NCBI GenBank assembly: GCA_905183005.1
Contig: CAJJDO010000026.1
Location: forward strand, 51,717 to 115,716
Reading direction: 5' to 3'
DNA: 64,000 nt
DNA from: Paramecium pentaurelia
Taxonomy: Eukaryota > Ciliophora > Oligohymenophorea > Peniculida > Parameciidae
Shown: positions 1 to 12,400 of the stretch, piece after piece
Numbering within the stretch: the stretch's first letter is position 1
Layout of the letters: the number at the start of each line of letters is the position of its first letter
Notes under the pieces: model-generated
Told to the model about the DNA's origin: nothing
Seen by the model: the letters and a program-made list of their open reading frames with translations, nothing else
Databases searched by the model: none
Position numbers and translations under genes: made by a program

Positions 1-88
1 TATTATAATGAAATTGATGTGTATTGTATACAAGAATATTCAATTAATATTATATATATGAATATAGTTGAGTACAGAAAGCATCAGA
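1..88. other. AT-rich sequence upstream of flippase copy 1
   Basis: Short AT-rich stretch before the first flippase ATG at 89. An earlier ATG at 58 is in another frame. From about base 69 the sequence also matches the DNA just after the N at 1257, so most of it lies outside the duplicated unit. No promoter element is recognisable. Confidence 0.4.
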
Positions 89-1256
89 ATGAAAACTAAA
101 TCAGAACTTGTTGTTGCAAAAGAAGAGCTCCTTGGGAATTACAACCAGACAGAAAAGTATAATAGGTTTTTAAATTCTTAGATTCTGATTGGTACCGCAG
201 ATAAAAATATTCCCAATAATAGAGTAGAGACTTCTAAGTATAATATGCTCACATTCTTACCCAAAAACTCATTAGAATAATTTAGGAAAGCATCTAATTT
301 GTATTTTTTGCTTTTAGGCATTTTGTAATCAGTTTGAATTCAATTTAGTTAAATCCTTCCTCCAGTCACAACTACTGATGGACAACCAACTGTTTATTTA
401 CCCCTTTCATTCATTATTATGGTCAGCATGATCAAGGATTTTTTTGAAGACTTTAAAAGGTACCTCAATCATCACCATTAGACACCGAGCAGATGATGAA
501 GAAAACAATCGAACTGTATAGAAATATTCACTTCGAACAGGAGTTTTCGAATATGACAAATGGTAAAATGTTTATGTTGGAGACATTATAAGGATTGCAA
601 ATAAATAGGTTTGATTTTAACTTAAGAGTAGAGAATTCCTGCTGATATTATTATATTAGCAACTTCAAAAGGAGGAGAATGTTTTGTTGAAACTAAGAAT
701 CTAGATGGTGAAACTAATCTCAAACCTAAATATGCACATCCATAATTGCAAACATTATACAGATAATTAAATGAGAAAGAGTTACCTTATAATTTGTAAT
801 TTTGAAATAAAATATCTTAGATTTGTGACTATGGATTTTGAAAGATAAAATCCTCTTATGTATAAATTTAAGGGAAGTTTCAATATTGTTAATGAAAATA
901 AAGAATAACCAAAAGAACCATTAAATTATGAAAATTTTTTAGAAAGAGGATGCTCTCTTTAAAATACTGATTGGATTTTAGCAGTTACTGTTTATACAGG
1001 TCATGATACTAAAATAATGATGAATTCTATTATAGGAAAGATGAAATATAGTACAGTTGAGAAATTGATGAGCAAGTAAATTTTATGGGTATTCTTATTT
1101 TTGTTGTTTGAATGTATTTTTGCATCAACATATTATAATGTATGGTACTAAAGAAATGTGAATGAATTACAATCTTATTTGAATATTGATTAAAATGCTC
1201 CAGAGAATAATTCCTTTTACAATTTTATATTAAGATTTGCAATGTGGTTTTTATTG
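89..1256 (+). CDS. P4-type ATPase (flippase), 5' partial copy cut at the N
   Basis: This is the N-terminal third of a phospholipid flippase, the same protein as the full gene at 1278-4795. It begins at ATG 89 and stays open, with TAA/TAG read as Gln, after removal of introns at 325-348 (24 nt), 460-481 (22 nt), 609-631 (23 nt) and 796-820 (25 nt). It contains the P4 actuator motif region (NLDGETNLK) and the first transmembrane segments. It breaks off at the N inside a membrane segment (FAMWFLL), before the phosphorylation site. As it stands it could not make a working pump. It is either the end of another contig (allele or close paralogue) or a truncated tandem copy. The mostly synonymous differences from the downstream copy suggest a selected gene rather than sequencing noise. 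Confidence 0.75.
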
Positions 1257-1257
1257 N
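1257..1257. other. Single N, probable contig junction
   Basis: The only undetermined base noticed in the window. It sits exactly between the two flippase copies, and the left copy stops mid-gene while the right one starts just before its ATG. That is the pattern expected where an assembler placed two overlapping contigs end to end. Confidence 0.8.
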
Positions 1258-1277
1258 TGAGTACAGAAAGCATCAGA

Positions 1278-4200
1278 ATGAAAACTAAATCAGAACTTGC
1301 TGTTGCAAAAGAAGAGCTCCTTGGGAATTACAACCAGACAGAAAAGTATAATAAGTATTTAAATTCTTAGATTCTGATTGGTACCGCAGATAAAAATATT
1401 CCCAATAATAGAGTAGAGACTTCTAAGTATAATATGCTCACATTCTTACCCAAAAACTCATTAGAATAATTTAGGAAAGCATCTAATTTGTACTTTTTGC
1501 TTTTAGGCATTTTGTAATCAGTTTGAATTCAATTTAGTTAAATCCTACCTCCAGTCACAACTACTGATGGACAACCAACTGTTTATTTACCCCTTTCATT
1601 CATTATTATGGTCAGCATGATCAAGGATTTTTTTGAAGACTTTAAAAGGTACCTTAATCATCACCATTAGACACCGAGCAGATGATGAAGAAAACAATCG
1701 AACTGTATAGAAATATTCACTTCGGACAGGAGTCTTCGAATATGACAAATGGTAAAATGTTTATGTTGGAGACATTATAAGGATTGCAAATAAATAGGTT
1801 TGATTTTAACTTAAGAGTAGAGAATTCCTGCTGATATTATTATATTAGCAACTTCAAAAGGAGGAGAATGTTTTGTTGAAACTAAAAATCTAGATGGTGA
1901 AACTAATCTCAAACCTAAATATGCACATCCATAATTGCAAACATTATACAGATAATTAAATGAGAAAGAGTTACCTTATAATTTGTAATTTTGAAATAAA
2001 ATATCTTAGATTTGTGACTATGGATTTTGAAAGATAAAATCCTCTTATGTATAAATTTAAGGGAAGTTTCAATATTGTTAATGAAAATAAAGAATAACCA
2101 AAAGAACCATTAAATTATGAAAATTTTTTAGAAAGAGGATGCTCTCTTTAAAATACTGATTGGATTTTAGCAGTTACTGTTTATACAGGTCATGATACTA
2201 AAATAATGATGAATTCTATTATAGGAAAGATGAAATATAGTACAGTTGAGAAATTGATGAGCAAGTAAATTTTATGGGTATTCTTATTTTTGTTGTTTGA
2301 ATGTATTTTTGCATCAACATATTATAATGTATGGTACTAAAGAAATGTGAATGAATTACAATCTTATTTGAATATTGATTAAAATGCTCCAGAGAATAAT
2401 TCCTTTTACAATTTTATATTAAGATTTGCAATGTGGTTTTTATTGTTAGGTAATAGTGTTCCAATTTCATTATTGGTTACTTTAGAAACAGTTAAATTCT
2501 TTTAAGCTTAAATGATATAATGGGATAAGAATTATTTAACATTTGATCGACCAGCCGCTGTTCATTCCTCAAATTTAAGTGAAGAATTAGGAGTTATTGA
2601 ATATATATTTAGTGATAAAACAGGAACATTGACATAAAACATAATGAAATTTAAATCTATTATTATTGATGATATTGTTTATGGAGATATTGAGGAATAA
2701 CCTTAATAAGAAATAATCGATGAAAAGCCTTTTAAGGAAAAATAGAGAATAGTATCATAAAATGTAGATTTTACAGATGACACCCTATATTCTGAATTAG
2801 TATCTGAATTCATGAATAAAAAATCTGCTAAGAATTTCTCAAATAATGATCATATATTCTTAACTCTCCTATGTTTATCTTTATGTCATACAATATAAAC
2901 AGAATTAGTTGAAAATATTGAATCAGAAATTTAATATAATGCTAGTTCTCCAGATGAATTAGCATTGGTCAGTTTTGCAGCAGAGATGGGATTTAAATAT
3001 ATTGGTAAAGAAGACAATATAATGAAGGTTTATATTAAACATAGTAAGGAAACCTTAAAGTTTCAAATTTAATAGATTATAGAATTCAATAGTACTCGAA
3101 AGAGAATGTCAATAGTTTTAAAAGATTAAAATGGAAGATTGACCTTATTTTGTAAAGGAGCTGATAATGTGATTTTATCAATGTTATAAGATTTTGATGA
3201 AAATGATTCTATTTAGAAAAATATCTTATTTGAAATTAAAAAACAGTTACAAGAATATGCTACAATTGGATTAAGAACTTTAGTTTTAGGATATAAAGAA
3301 TTGGAGTAGAAAGAATATGAAAAATTTTTATCTGAATATAACAGAGCATAATCTATTTTAGATGATGATTAATTAAGAGAATCATTGATGAATCAACTAG
3401 AAGAAATGATTGAAAATAATTTATAATTATTGTGTGCAACAGCAATTGAAGATAAATTATAAGATAAAGTTGGAGAAGTAATTGCTGATTTAAAATCTGC
3501 TGGAATTAATGTATGGGTTTTGACAGGAGATAAAATAGAAACAGCTATTAACATTGGTTTTTCATGCAAATTACTGACAGATTAAGTTAAACGATTTATA
3601 ATAGATGGAGATGTAGAAGGATAAGTTGAAAGATAATTAGCTAAAGTTACTAATTACATTAATGATCATCCTGATGAACCTTTATCATTAATAGTATCAG
3701 GAGTAGCTCTTGTTATCATTATACACAATTTTAAAGAAGTGTTCTTTAAAGTAGCTTTAAAGGCAAATGCTGTTATGGCTTGTAGAGTTTCTCCTAAGCA
3801 AAAATAAGAAATTGTAAATTTAGTTAGACGATTGACTGGCAAAATAACTTTAGCTATTGGTGATGGTGCAAATGATGTTGCTATGATTACTTAGGCTCAT
3901 GTTGGTATAGGAATTAGAGGTTTAGAAGGGTAGTAGGCAGCAAAGGCTAGTGATTATGCTATAGGAGAATTTAAACATTTAAGAAGGTTATTGTTTTATT
4001 CAGGACATGAATCTTATAGGAAGAACAGCAATTTAATTCTATTTAACTTTTACAAGAATTAATTATATATTGGAGCTTTTTTCTTTTTTGGTTTTTCAAA
4101 TGGATTTAGTGGTCAAAATCTATATGATTAATGGTTGTCTTAAATTTTTAATGTATTTTTTACAAGTTTACCTATTATTCTATATGCTCTATTTGATGAG

Positions 4201-4795
4201 AAATATCCAAATTCAAATTATATGCAATTAGTTTAGGATAAGGCTAATTTCTTAGAATCTAGACCAGATATTTACAGGGAGTATTTGACAAAGCCTATCT
4301 TTAATTTAGTGTCCTTTTGGCAATAATTCTTATGGGGTTTGTTATAAGCAATATTATTGATGGTGATTTCATTTTATGCATTTGAACCTATTTCCCCACA
4401 TGTTCATGGATAGAATTCTACCTACTTAGAAGCTGGAATGACAATAATGAGTGCAGTTGTATTTATTGTAAATTTTAAAGTGCTACTTCTACACAATACT
4501 GTAAATATTATATATTAATAATTTCTAGAATTATCCCATTATAGTTTATATTAATATTGGATCAACAACTTGTTTTATATTATTTTTCTTACTTTTCTCA
4601 CAATACCCTTTTTTTGAAAGTTTTGATCTCTTTCAACGTTTGTATGAGTGTTTTAATTATTATTTGGCTATGATATTGATGTTGACTGTAACTAACTTTT
4701 TTGATCTCGGGAGACAAAGATACAATTACTTTGTGGAATAATATAGAGAGCAATAGTAAAACAACCCACCAAATTAATTAGAAATTGAAATGTGA
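1278..4795 (+). CDS. P4-type phospholipid-transporting ATPase (flippase)
   Basis: Predicted integral membrane pump that moves aminophospholipids to the cytoplasmic leaflet. The product is about 1131 residues, normal for P4-ATPases. Five introns (1514-1537, 1649-1670, 1798-1820, 1985-2009, 4501-4528) leave an exact multiple of three. In order I see an N-terminal membrane-entry motif (FRKASNLYFLL), the actuator motif DGET, PISLLVTLETVKFFQ in the fourth membrane segment, the phosphorylated Asp of DKTGTLTQN (about residue 415), KGAD in the nucleotide-binding domain, TGDKIETAINI, GDGANDVAMI, then about six C-terminal membrane segments. The P4-type PISL motif replaces the acidic cation-binding PEGL of other P-type ATPases, so a lipid substrate is inferred. 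Flippases usually need a CDC50 partner, and none is seen here. The ATG at 1278 precedes a conserved flippase N terminus. The stop TGA is 22 bases before the next gene's ATG. Confidence 0.95.
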
Positions 4796-4817
4796 TATGT
4801 ATAATAATTATAATTTA

Positions 4818-5910
4818 ATGGACGATCATGAAAATAGTGATTCTAGCAGTGATGAATTTTATCAAAAAATCAAAGCTTAAGTAACTAACATTTCTAAATT
4901 AAGTTAAATAACATGGAAGATGAAGAAAAGAGTTCAAGAATTGTAAGCAAAAATGAGGTATTACCAAAAGTTTAATTTGCTCCTCCAGAAACCAAAGAAC
5001 AGAGAGAAATCAACTTCAATTATAAACATTCAGATCGAATCCAATTGGTTGGCAAAATTGAATCAATTACCAGAGAAAATATAATCATTTATTCCAATCT
5101 TTTGGAATTTGTCATCAATTTAGATTAATTATTAGTTAATGATTAATAAGAGATTTTAGGAAAGGTTGATGATGTCTTTGGTAAAGTTGAAAGACCTCAT
5201 TATTCAATTTTGTTGGATGGATATGTAAACAATCTAATTTAAACTAATCAACTTAAAATTGGAGATAATGTCTTCATTAATATAGATAATACTTCTATTC
5301 TTGATCCTGAAGCCATTAGATAATTGCTTAAGTAATTTTTAATTTTATCAAAAGTAAAAAAGGTTGTGATGCTTCTAATTAATTTGATGAAGAAGTCCTT
5401 AATGAACATGATGTTGAATATTCAGATGATGAAATTGAAGCTGTATCTAAAAAAAGAGGAAATAAAGAAGAAGGAGAAGTGAAGAAAAATAATAATAAAA
5501 AAGAAAAACATCATAAATAATAAAAGCATGATAAATAATTACCATTTCTTTAATAAAATAACAAAGTTTAGGTTAATAATTAATAACCACAATAACAATA
5601 ATAGTAAATGATGCAAATTCAGAATTCTATGTAATAATAATAGCAATATTATTAACAAATGTTTCTTTAATAACAAATGTAATTGTAAATGCAATAATAA
5701 TAATAATATTAATAATTAATATAAAATTAACAGGCTTTTCCATAACAATAAATGCAATAGCCTTTATACACATAATAAATATATCCATAAATTTAATAAT
5801 TATAGCCAAACCCTCAATTCAATCTCTCTTACAATACATAATAGATTAATTAATAATTAAATTAGAATCTGAATTCCCTTTTCTAGAATATTAAGCCATA
5901 AGATTAATGA
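4818..5910 (+). CDS. NAF1: NAF1-like H/ACA snoRNP assembly factor
   Basis: Probable nuclear assembly factor that binds NAP57/dyskerin during H/ACA snoRNP (and telomerase-type RNP) biogenesis before exchange with GAR1. Two 23-nt introns (4881-4903 and 5332-5354) leave 348 codons. An acidic N terminus is followed by a Gar1/Naf1 beta-barrel core at roughly residues 60-150 (LLVNDQQEILGKVDDVFGKV, then ERPHYSILL). An acidic/Lys-rich segment follows, then a C-terminal tail extremely rich in Gln and Asn with aromatic Tyr/Phe. NAF1 proteins typically have such low-complexity tails, whereas GAR1 has RGG repeats, absent here, so NAF1 is preferred. The Gln runs are written with TAA/TAG/CAA. It follows the flippase gene closely and ends 106 bases from the convergent importin-like gene. 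Confidence 0.8.
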
Positions 5911-6016
5911 ATTAATTTTGTATATAATTTATGATTATCATCATTATTAACTATCAAAAATTTGCTATCAAAAAATCAGTTTTGAAATTATATAATTTAA
6001 ATATATACAAAAATAT

Positions 6017-7303
6017 TCATTTCTCAAAGTAGGCAGTTAAGAGATATTCAGTAGTTTATTAGATAGATTTATTTTTGTCATAAACAAATCTTTCTAAAAT
6101 ATCCTTAAAATTAGAATACTGAGTTTGGATATGTTTTTAATATTTATCAATTTAAGTACATTAAAATAAGGATAAAGCAATGCAATTTAAAATTGTATAA
6201 TTCATGGTTGTTGATATCTTCTATCGTAGAATATCAAATAATATATCTATTATATTATATTAGTCCATAAGCTGTATAAAATATTATCTTTTGCGAAGAA
6301 CTATTTCTAAGAGTTTTAGTATTTCAATCTGTCCATCTATGAAAGTAATTTTAAGTAATTTGATTAAATCATCACTTATAAATTTAAAGTAAGTATCATT
6401 TTCTTCAAAAATCATAAATATTAATTTAGTAGATCTAACCATTGTTTTTTCATGTCTATATAAATTACTTTGAAGAACAAACATTAGTTCTGAAGTAACA
6501 ATTTAATCATAGTACATTTTTTGAATTGCATGTTAAACTAAATAATATATTGCGAGTATTAATTAATCACAACAAAATACATCTGAATTAGGTTACTTAA
6601 GATAATGCAATAAACATTTCCAAGGTTTCCTATCCTCAGTATTAGAAGTATTTAAGGCATCCCAATAGAATTAATTGGCTTATGGATATTTTTGTATTAA
6701 ATGTGGAAGAATGCGAATTTACATTTAAATAGTGTTATTTCTACATTAAATCAATTCCTCACAACATATCAAAAACACTTATTTCAGAAATGGAAAAGGT
6801 GTATGTGCTGAACTTGACAGAATAAGCATGAATTCCCAATAAAGCTTTCTATGTTCTTCATATAAATTGGCACTAATTAGGTTTAAATATTAGGTTAATC
6901 TCTCTTTTTAGATCTGATCAGAGAAGATATGTTTAACTACTGTTGGCTCAATACATAAATTACACATTAAGTTCAAACACAAATTAATGTCTAAATCATT
7001 GTGTTTAAGTGTTTTGTAAATATTATGATCTATTATGTAAACACTGTATTTTGAACTTAATTGCTATACTAATTATATAAGTTTTTATAAGTTTTAATTG
7101 TCAGGGTTTTGAAGAATAAGCTAAATCTGATTCTCAATTTGATCTTTGTATTTAAATTCAAAATCGATTAAATTGTTGCATTCATTTAGATTCTGAATAA
7201 GATTACATTTTTCAAATCTCTTCTTGCTAAATTCTTTTTCTAGATTTTATTTACGAATTTCTATTCTAAATTATTCTCTTCTTTTGACAATAATATCGCT
7301 CAT
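6017..7303 (-). CDS. Importin-alpha-like protein with IBB-type N terminus
   Basis: An intronless 428-residue frame from the ATG at 7303 to the TGA at 6017. The first 30 or so residues (MSDIIVKRREQFRIEIRKQN and on to a KKR cluster) are basic and match the pattern of an importin-beta-binding domain. The rest is helical and Leu/Asn-rich, as expected for armadillo repeats. It is shorter than typical importin-alpha (about 500-550 residues). The classic Trp/Asn ladder that binds nuclear localisation signals is not obvious to me, so it may be a divergent or specialised adaptor. Family knowledge suggests cargo recognition with importin-beta at the nuclear pore. Assignment rests mainly on the IBB-like segment and is moderate. 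Its start faces the divergent gene at 7608. Confidence 0.6.
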
Positions 7304-7607
7304 TAATAATAAAATTCATATTAAAATCAACTATAAAATAGCATCAAATAAGAAAACTTACACATAATTCAGAATATATATATATATGTTTAAAAGATAT
7401 TCTGAATATATATGTTTACATTAATATTTATAGTGTAATTTCTATGTTTATTAAGAAATTGTTTTAGATTCTATTATTATATTATTAAGGTGTATAAATT
7501 AAGGAACAAAAATATACAATAATTTGAAGGTATTTTATAGAATTAAATAAAAAGTTGACTTATTAAATTTTAATACAATATAATTAAATTGTTAAAATAC
7601 ATAAGGA
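7304..7607. promoter_or_regulatory. Divergent intergenic region with an inverted repeat
   Basis: The 304-base gap between two divergent ATGs must hold both promoters. It contains a perfect 11-base inverted repeat, ATTCAGAATAT at 7367-7377 and ATATTCTGAAT at 7397-7407, separated by 19 mostly A/T bases. It could form a hairpin or a dimeric factor site. No other element is recognised. Function is inferred from position only. Confidence 0.35.
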
Positions 7608-9470
7608 ATGCAGTATGAAATTAAGATAATGGGTTATGAGAATATAACAGACAATGTTTTATATAGAATTCGCATTATCGATCTTTTTACACTCGATCAG
7701 AGAGAAATCAGAGTTAGATATAGTCTCTTACTAGATCTTCATAATGCTATGCAAGAATACAATATGAATTATTAAGTATTTATTTATTAAACATAGCTTC
7801 CTCAATTTCCAAAAAAGGAATATTTAAAGACATTGTTTGGAGAAAATAAAGTGATTAAACAACGTGAATAAAAGATAGGAGAATATTTTCAATAACTTCT
7901 TAAATCTCCTCCTCCTAATCATAAATTATTGCTTGATTTTCTTAGAGAAGGAGTTGATACAATAAGACAATAAGAATTATTAAAAGAAGTAAATTCAAAA
8001 ACTGATATACTAAAATATTTAAAATAAGAAAAAGTGCTAAAGAAGGCCTAATTTGGAAAAACTACTTTATATAGTATAAACGGAAAAAAAATAATTTTGC
8101 ATAAGTTTTACGTCATGTAGCATTAAAGTGATTCCCTCTTTTCATAATATATGAAAGCTCATTTAAATATTTTGGACTTTAGTTTATTCACTTAAGTGAA
8201 TTCTATATTTTATATAAGACCTAAATCTAACTTTGTTGATAGTATGCTTGGCTCAGTGAAATAACCAAAAGTTAGTAAAAAACCCAACATTTTTATTAAT
8301 TTTTAACCTTAATATGTTAGAGGAGAGGCAGTTAAGATATTTTCAATAGAAGAATATGAGGGATAAAATTTAGATGAAGTTATTAGAGATCGAAAAAATA
8401 AAAATAAGCCTTTTAATTTAGATGAGTTGTTAAATATTATATAGAGAATCTTATAAGCAATTATTCAATTGCATAAACGAAATATATTTCCAAACAGAAT
8501 TTTAGCCACTTCCATAATTATCAATAATGACATTGTAAAATTAGCAAGCATTTAAGAGCCTAATGCTAAATATAAGGAAAAATATTTATTAGAAGGACAT
8601 GCTTTAAGTAGTGAATAAGAGTTTGATATTGTCTATTATCCTCCTGAGAAAATAAGTTAATAATTTTAATAATAATAATTAAATGGAAGGTTGATTGATA
8701 GTTGGCATTTCGGAGTTTGTATTTTAAAGGCAGCTCTACTATGTACAAATAAAGAATTAGATGGAATTCATTCATGTTATCAAGTTGATAAGTTTGCAAA
8801 TTAAGTATAGATGTTATATGGGTATTTTTAATACATTTAATATAGGTAAGTGATGTAATAGCAGAAATAATTATGTTGAGTCTTAAATAATAAGCACATT
8901 AAAGAGCAGATATTAGAGAATTGTATTTTTTAGCCAATTAGACAGCAATAATTAAATTTTAATCAACTATTTTAAATCAATAAGAGAAAACTTAGATTAC
9001 TTATCTAACAATTAATGAGATTACATAAGAAAAATTACAAAGTATTTAATAATTCATTTAAAAATCTACAATTTTATCAGTTAAAATCAATCTATATAAT
9101 TAATAAATAGATTAATAAGAATTAGATAAATTATTACAATTACTTGGTAATTTTGCTGAAGTAAAATATATTACAATGATATTAAATAAGTAAAAATAGA
9201 TTTAAAATGATTAGAACATAAAATTTACATTTTGGAAACTTCTGTATTGGTTTATAAAAATTAAAGTAATTGAAACATTTGTCATTGGATTTAAAGGGTA
9301 TAAATATAGAAAAAGAAGAAATTGATCAAGCATTAAAAATATTCAATTAAATGGATTCAATTGAAAGATTTATATTGGATTGTTCATCTATGGATTTTAT
9401 TAATAGTTTAAAATCAGAATTGAAATTAGAGAGTAAAATAGTTTTGTATTTTGAATCATAATTAATTTGA
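7608..9470 (+). CDS. Kinase-like (probably inactive) protein with C-terminal leucine-rich part
   Basis: About 602 residues after introns at 8822-8850 (29 nt) and 9190-9214 (25 nt); the reading frame then divides exactly by three. The middle resembles a protein-kinase C-lobe: EYEGQNLDEVI, a helix ending in IQLHKRNIFPNRILAT where the catalytic HRDLKPEN loop should be, then YYPPEKI in place of the APE motif and DSWHFGVCILKA in place of DxWSxG. The catalytic Asp and the DFG metal-binding Asp are not present, so this is read as a pseudokinase. The C terminus (LQKLKQLKHLSLDLKGINI and following) looks like degenerate leucine-rich repeats. Function is unknown, perhaps scaffolding. Its stop lies 6 bases from the convergent IP3-receptor stop. 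Confidence 0.7.
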
Positions 9471-9476
9471 TTATTT

Positions 9477-12400
9477 TCATAGCAATTCAGCAGGTTATTT
9501 GGCAGCATTTCTTAATTTTTTTCTATTTTTAATAGAATTTAACATTTAACTTGCTTATCTCATAGAATCCATAATATTACCAATCTAAATATATTAATAA
9601 AATAATACATCTGTAGATATACGTTCAACTTTTTTAGATTCTTCTTCTTCATCTTACTTAAGATTTTATAATTCTCTAGCTTTATTGAATGGAAACCATG
9701 TTAAATCTTTTTTTTATATTTTTTCCCAAACAAATTATTCAATACCAGTATAATCTGTTGGATCTTTGTATTTAAGATATGCCATAAAAAAAACATAATT
9801 CCACATATAATGATTAACTTTGATATGGTGATCAAAACCTCCACCCATTGATGATGTATCTGTTAATCTATCAAATATAGTTTTAAGATTTCCACAAATA
9901 AAACATTTATCTTCAATATCTCTAATTTTATCACTTTCTTTTTCTCTCAAAGACCCAAATGTATCAATAATAATACCTGCCACAATATTAACCATGATAA
10001 TTACTAAGAAAATATTTGAAGTGTTATCAAATACAAATCTACCTACACGATACTTTTCAACTACATTTTCATCTTCTAAATCTGATAAGTATCCTCCAAC
10101 TCCACCATTAGCTTTAAATGTCCAATCAAATGTAAATAGAAAACAAAATAATGTAGATTAGCATTTCCCAGCATAATCTTCAAAAAAGAATGTATAGGCA
10201 ATAAGTCCATAAACATAAACAAGAATTATAAAGAGTACCAGTGTAAGTGCTAATTATTATTTAGGTTCCCAAACTGATCTAATAACATTCTTTAAAGTTG
10301 GATAACGAATTAATATTTCTGTTAAATGAAAACTAAAAAAGAAAGGATGTAATACTGTTCCTATTACAGCTAAAGCACCATAAGCTAAATAATAAACAAC
10401 TTCAATTTCTTTAAGAATATAAAATAACACTGCTAACAATTTAAATATTTTGTAGATTAATTGTATTGGCCAATAAGTAAACTTATCTTCAAAAGGTAAT
10501 TTTGTTTTCCAAGCCTTCTTAATAATTAATGGAGCATTCTTAAACAAAAAGAATGATACCACAAATATTGAACAACAAGTCATAATAGTACCACAAATCA
10601 AAAATATATTTCTAGTTTGTTGTGGTGAATATTATTCATCTCTAAATAATCTGAAATCTGTTATTCTATTACCTGATTCATTAACAGCAAATGATCCTAT
10701 TATAAATAGATTTAATAATAATGTAAATAAAAATGCCAAATCCTTCCATAATTTAACATAATTGGCAAATAAAGCTAGAAATTTCTATCTTTAGAAAATA
10801 CGTCTTAATTACTCTTCATGTTCACATATTTCTATTAATCTTTCTGATTCTTAAACTAAAAATTACACTTTTGATTTTGTTGATGATCTATCTACATTTT
10901 CATGAAATTCAACCTTCTATTCTTTAGGCAAATTATGAGTATATGGTAATAGTATAAAATAAACAATTTCCAATTCATTATTTCTAACAACTTCAATAGA
11001 TGCACTATTTTTATAAAAAAAATCAAATGCTTTTTTAACCAATTTTGCTTTTTCAGCCTTTTTTTCTCTTTCTTATTTTTCTAATTATTCACTTGTCTAT
11101 ATTTAAGTAGCCATTTATTTTTGTGCTTCTTTCTTAATTTGATTCATTAAATCAATCCAACTATTTACAAATGACATCACAAAACTCACTAATTAACCAA
11201 TAATATTATCACCAAATAATAAATCTTCTAATGTTCCTTTATCTTACTTTAATTTCTTTCTAGTATTGGTTCTATACATTTATACAAATTAATTTTCTAC
11301 ATTTTTCTCTGATTCCATATAATAACACATTAAAAAATAGATATAAAAGCCTTTTTACAAAATTAATTCATAGTATTTCTCTTCTTATACTTTATCTTCT
11401 TATTTTGCAGTTTCTGGATCTTACTTTATTCTATCTAAAACTTCAATCTAATAACCTTCTTTACATTATTTTTAATATTTATCAAAACATTTTACCATAT
11501 GTTTTTATAATAAAGTAGGTGTCAAATGTCTCATAATTCTTTTGATAATTGGATTTGAATCTGATATTTCTCTCATTTCAATTAAAGAAAGAATCAAAAT
11601 TAAACATTTTGTTTACATTCTTTCAATTTACCAAACTTTTAAATCAGAACCTTTTTGTTATTTTTGGTATCGACTTGTTTTAACAGTCATCATTTTATTA
11701 TTCTAAGTTTTTGAAGTCTTTATATTAGATGCCATTGTTTAAGCTTTTCCAGAACTATCTTTCTCCTTTCTTTAACCAAATAAATCTGAAGCTATTTCAA
11801 AAAATTTAGAATCAGCAACTGCAATCTAATTCTCAGGACATGGACCTTAAACTAATTCATTCAAAGTATCTAAACATAGAACCATATTTTCATATTAGGC
11901 TCTATCTTTATAATAATATGATAGTAATAATTCAGCTACTTAATTAATCATATTATATGAATTTCTTGAATTTGTTTGTTAACGAATATAGTTTTATAAA
12001 TCTAGATAATGTCCTTCACAACAATTTTATAAGAATTTTAAGACTTAAGTCAATAATAATTCCAAATCTTATTGTTATTTTAATTCTTATACATTATCCT
12101 CTTATTATTAAGCAGGGAAATTCACTTATTATTATTCTTCATTCTTTTTATCTAAAGCTTTCATTGTAATTTATTTAATCTATGCCTGAATTACATTATT
12201 TAATCTACTAAAAATTACTTCACTTTTTGGATAAGTCTTCATAAATTCAAAAATGGTTCTTTATACTTTATTGTTTCCACCTGATAATAGTGTATTTATA
12301 AATATTAAGAAATTTCTTAACATTTCTCCATCCAGAATAGTTGATTCACTTAAAACTGTTAATACCATTCTAGTTGCTCCTAATTTATTGAATAAATTTT

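Larger units (their letters stand above)
69..2445. repeat. Adjacent direct duplication of 1.19 kb around a single N
   Basis: Bases 69-1256 reappear at 1258-2445 with a constant offset of 1189. The two copies are separated only by one undetermined base (N) at 1257. By eye I count nine substitutions and no indels: positions 111, 165, 168, 304, 358, 466, 536, 545 and 697. The last 559 bases before the N are identical. Five substitutions are synonymous, one lies in an intron and three change residues near the N terminus (codons 8, 26 and 27). Either two overlapping contigs from different copies or alleles were abutted, or a real tandem duplication is present. Confidence 0.9.

Noticed and set aside
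5627..5809. Minus-strand hydrophobic open frame
   Set aside because: Shadow of the Gln-rich tail of NAF1; runs of TAA/CAA on the plus strand give Ile/Leu/Val-rich translation on the other strand.
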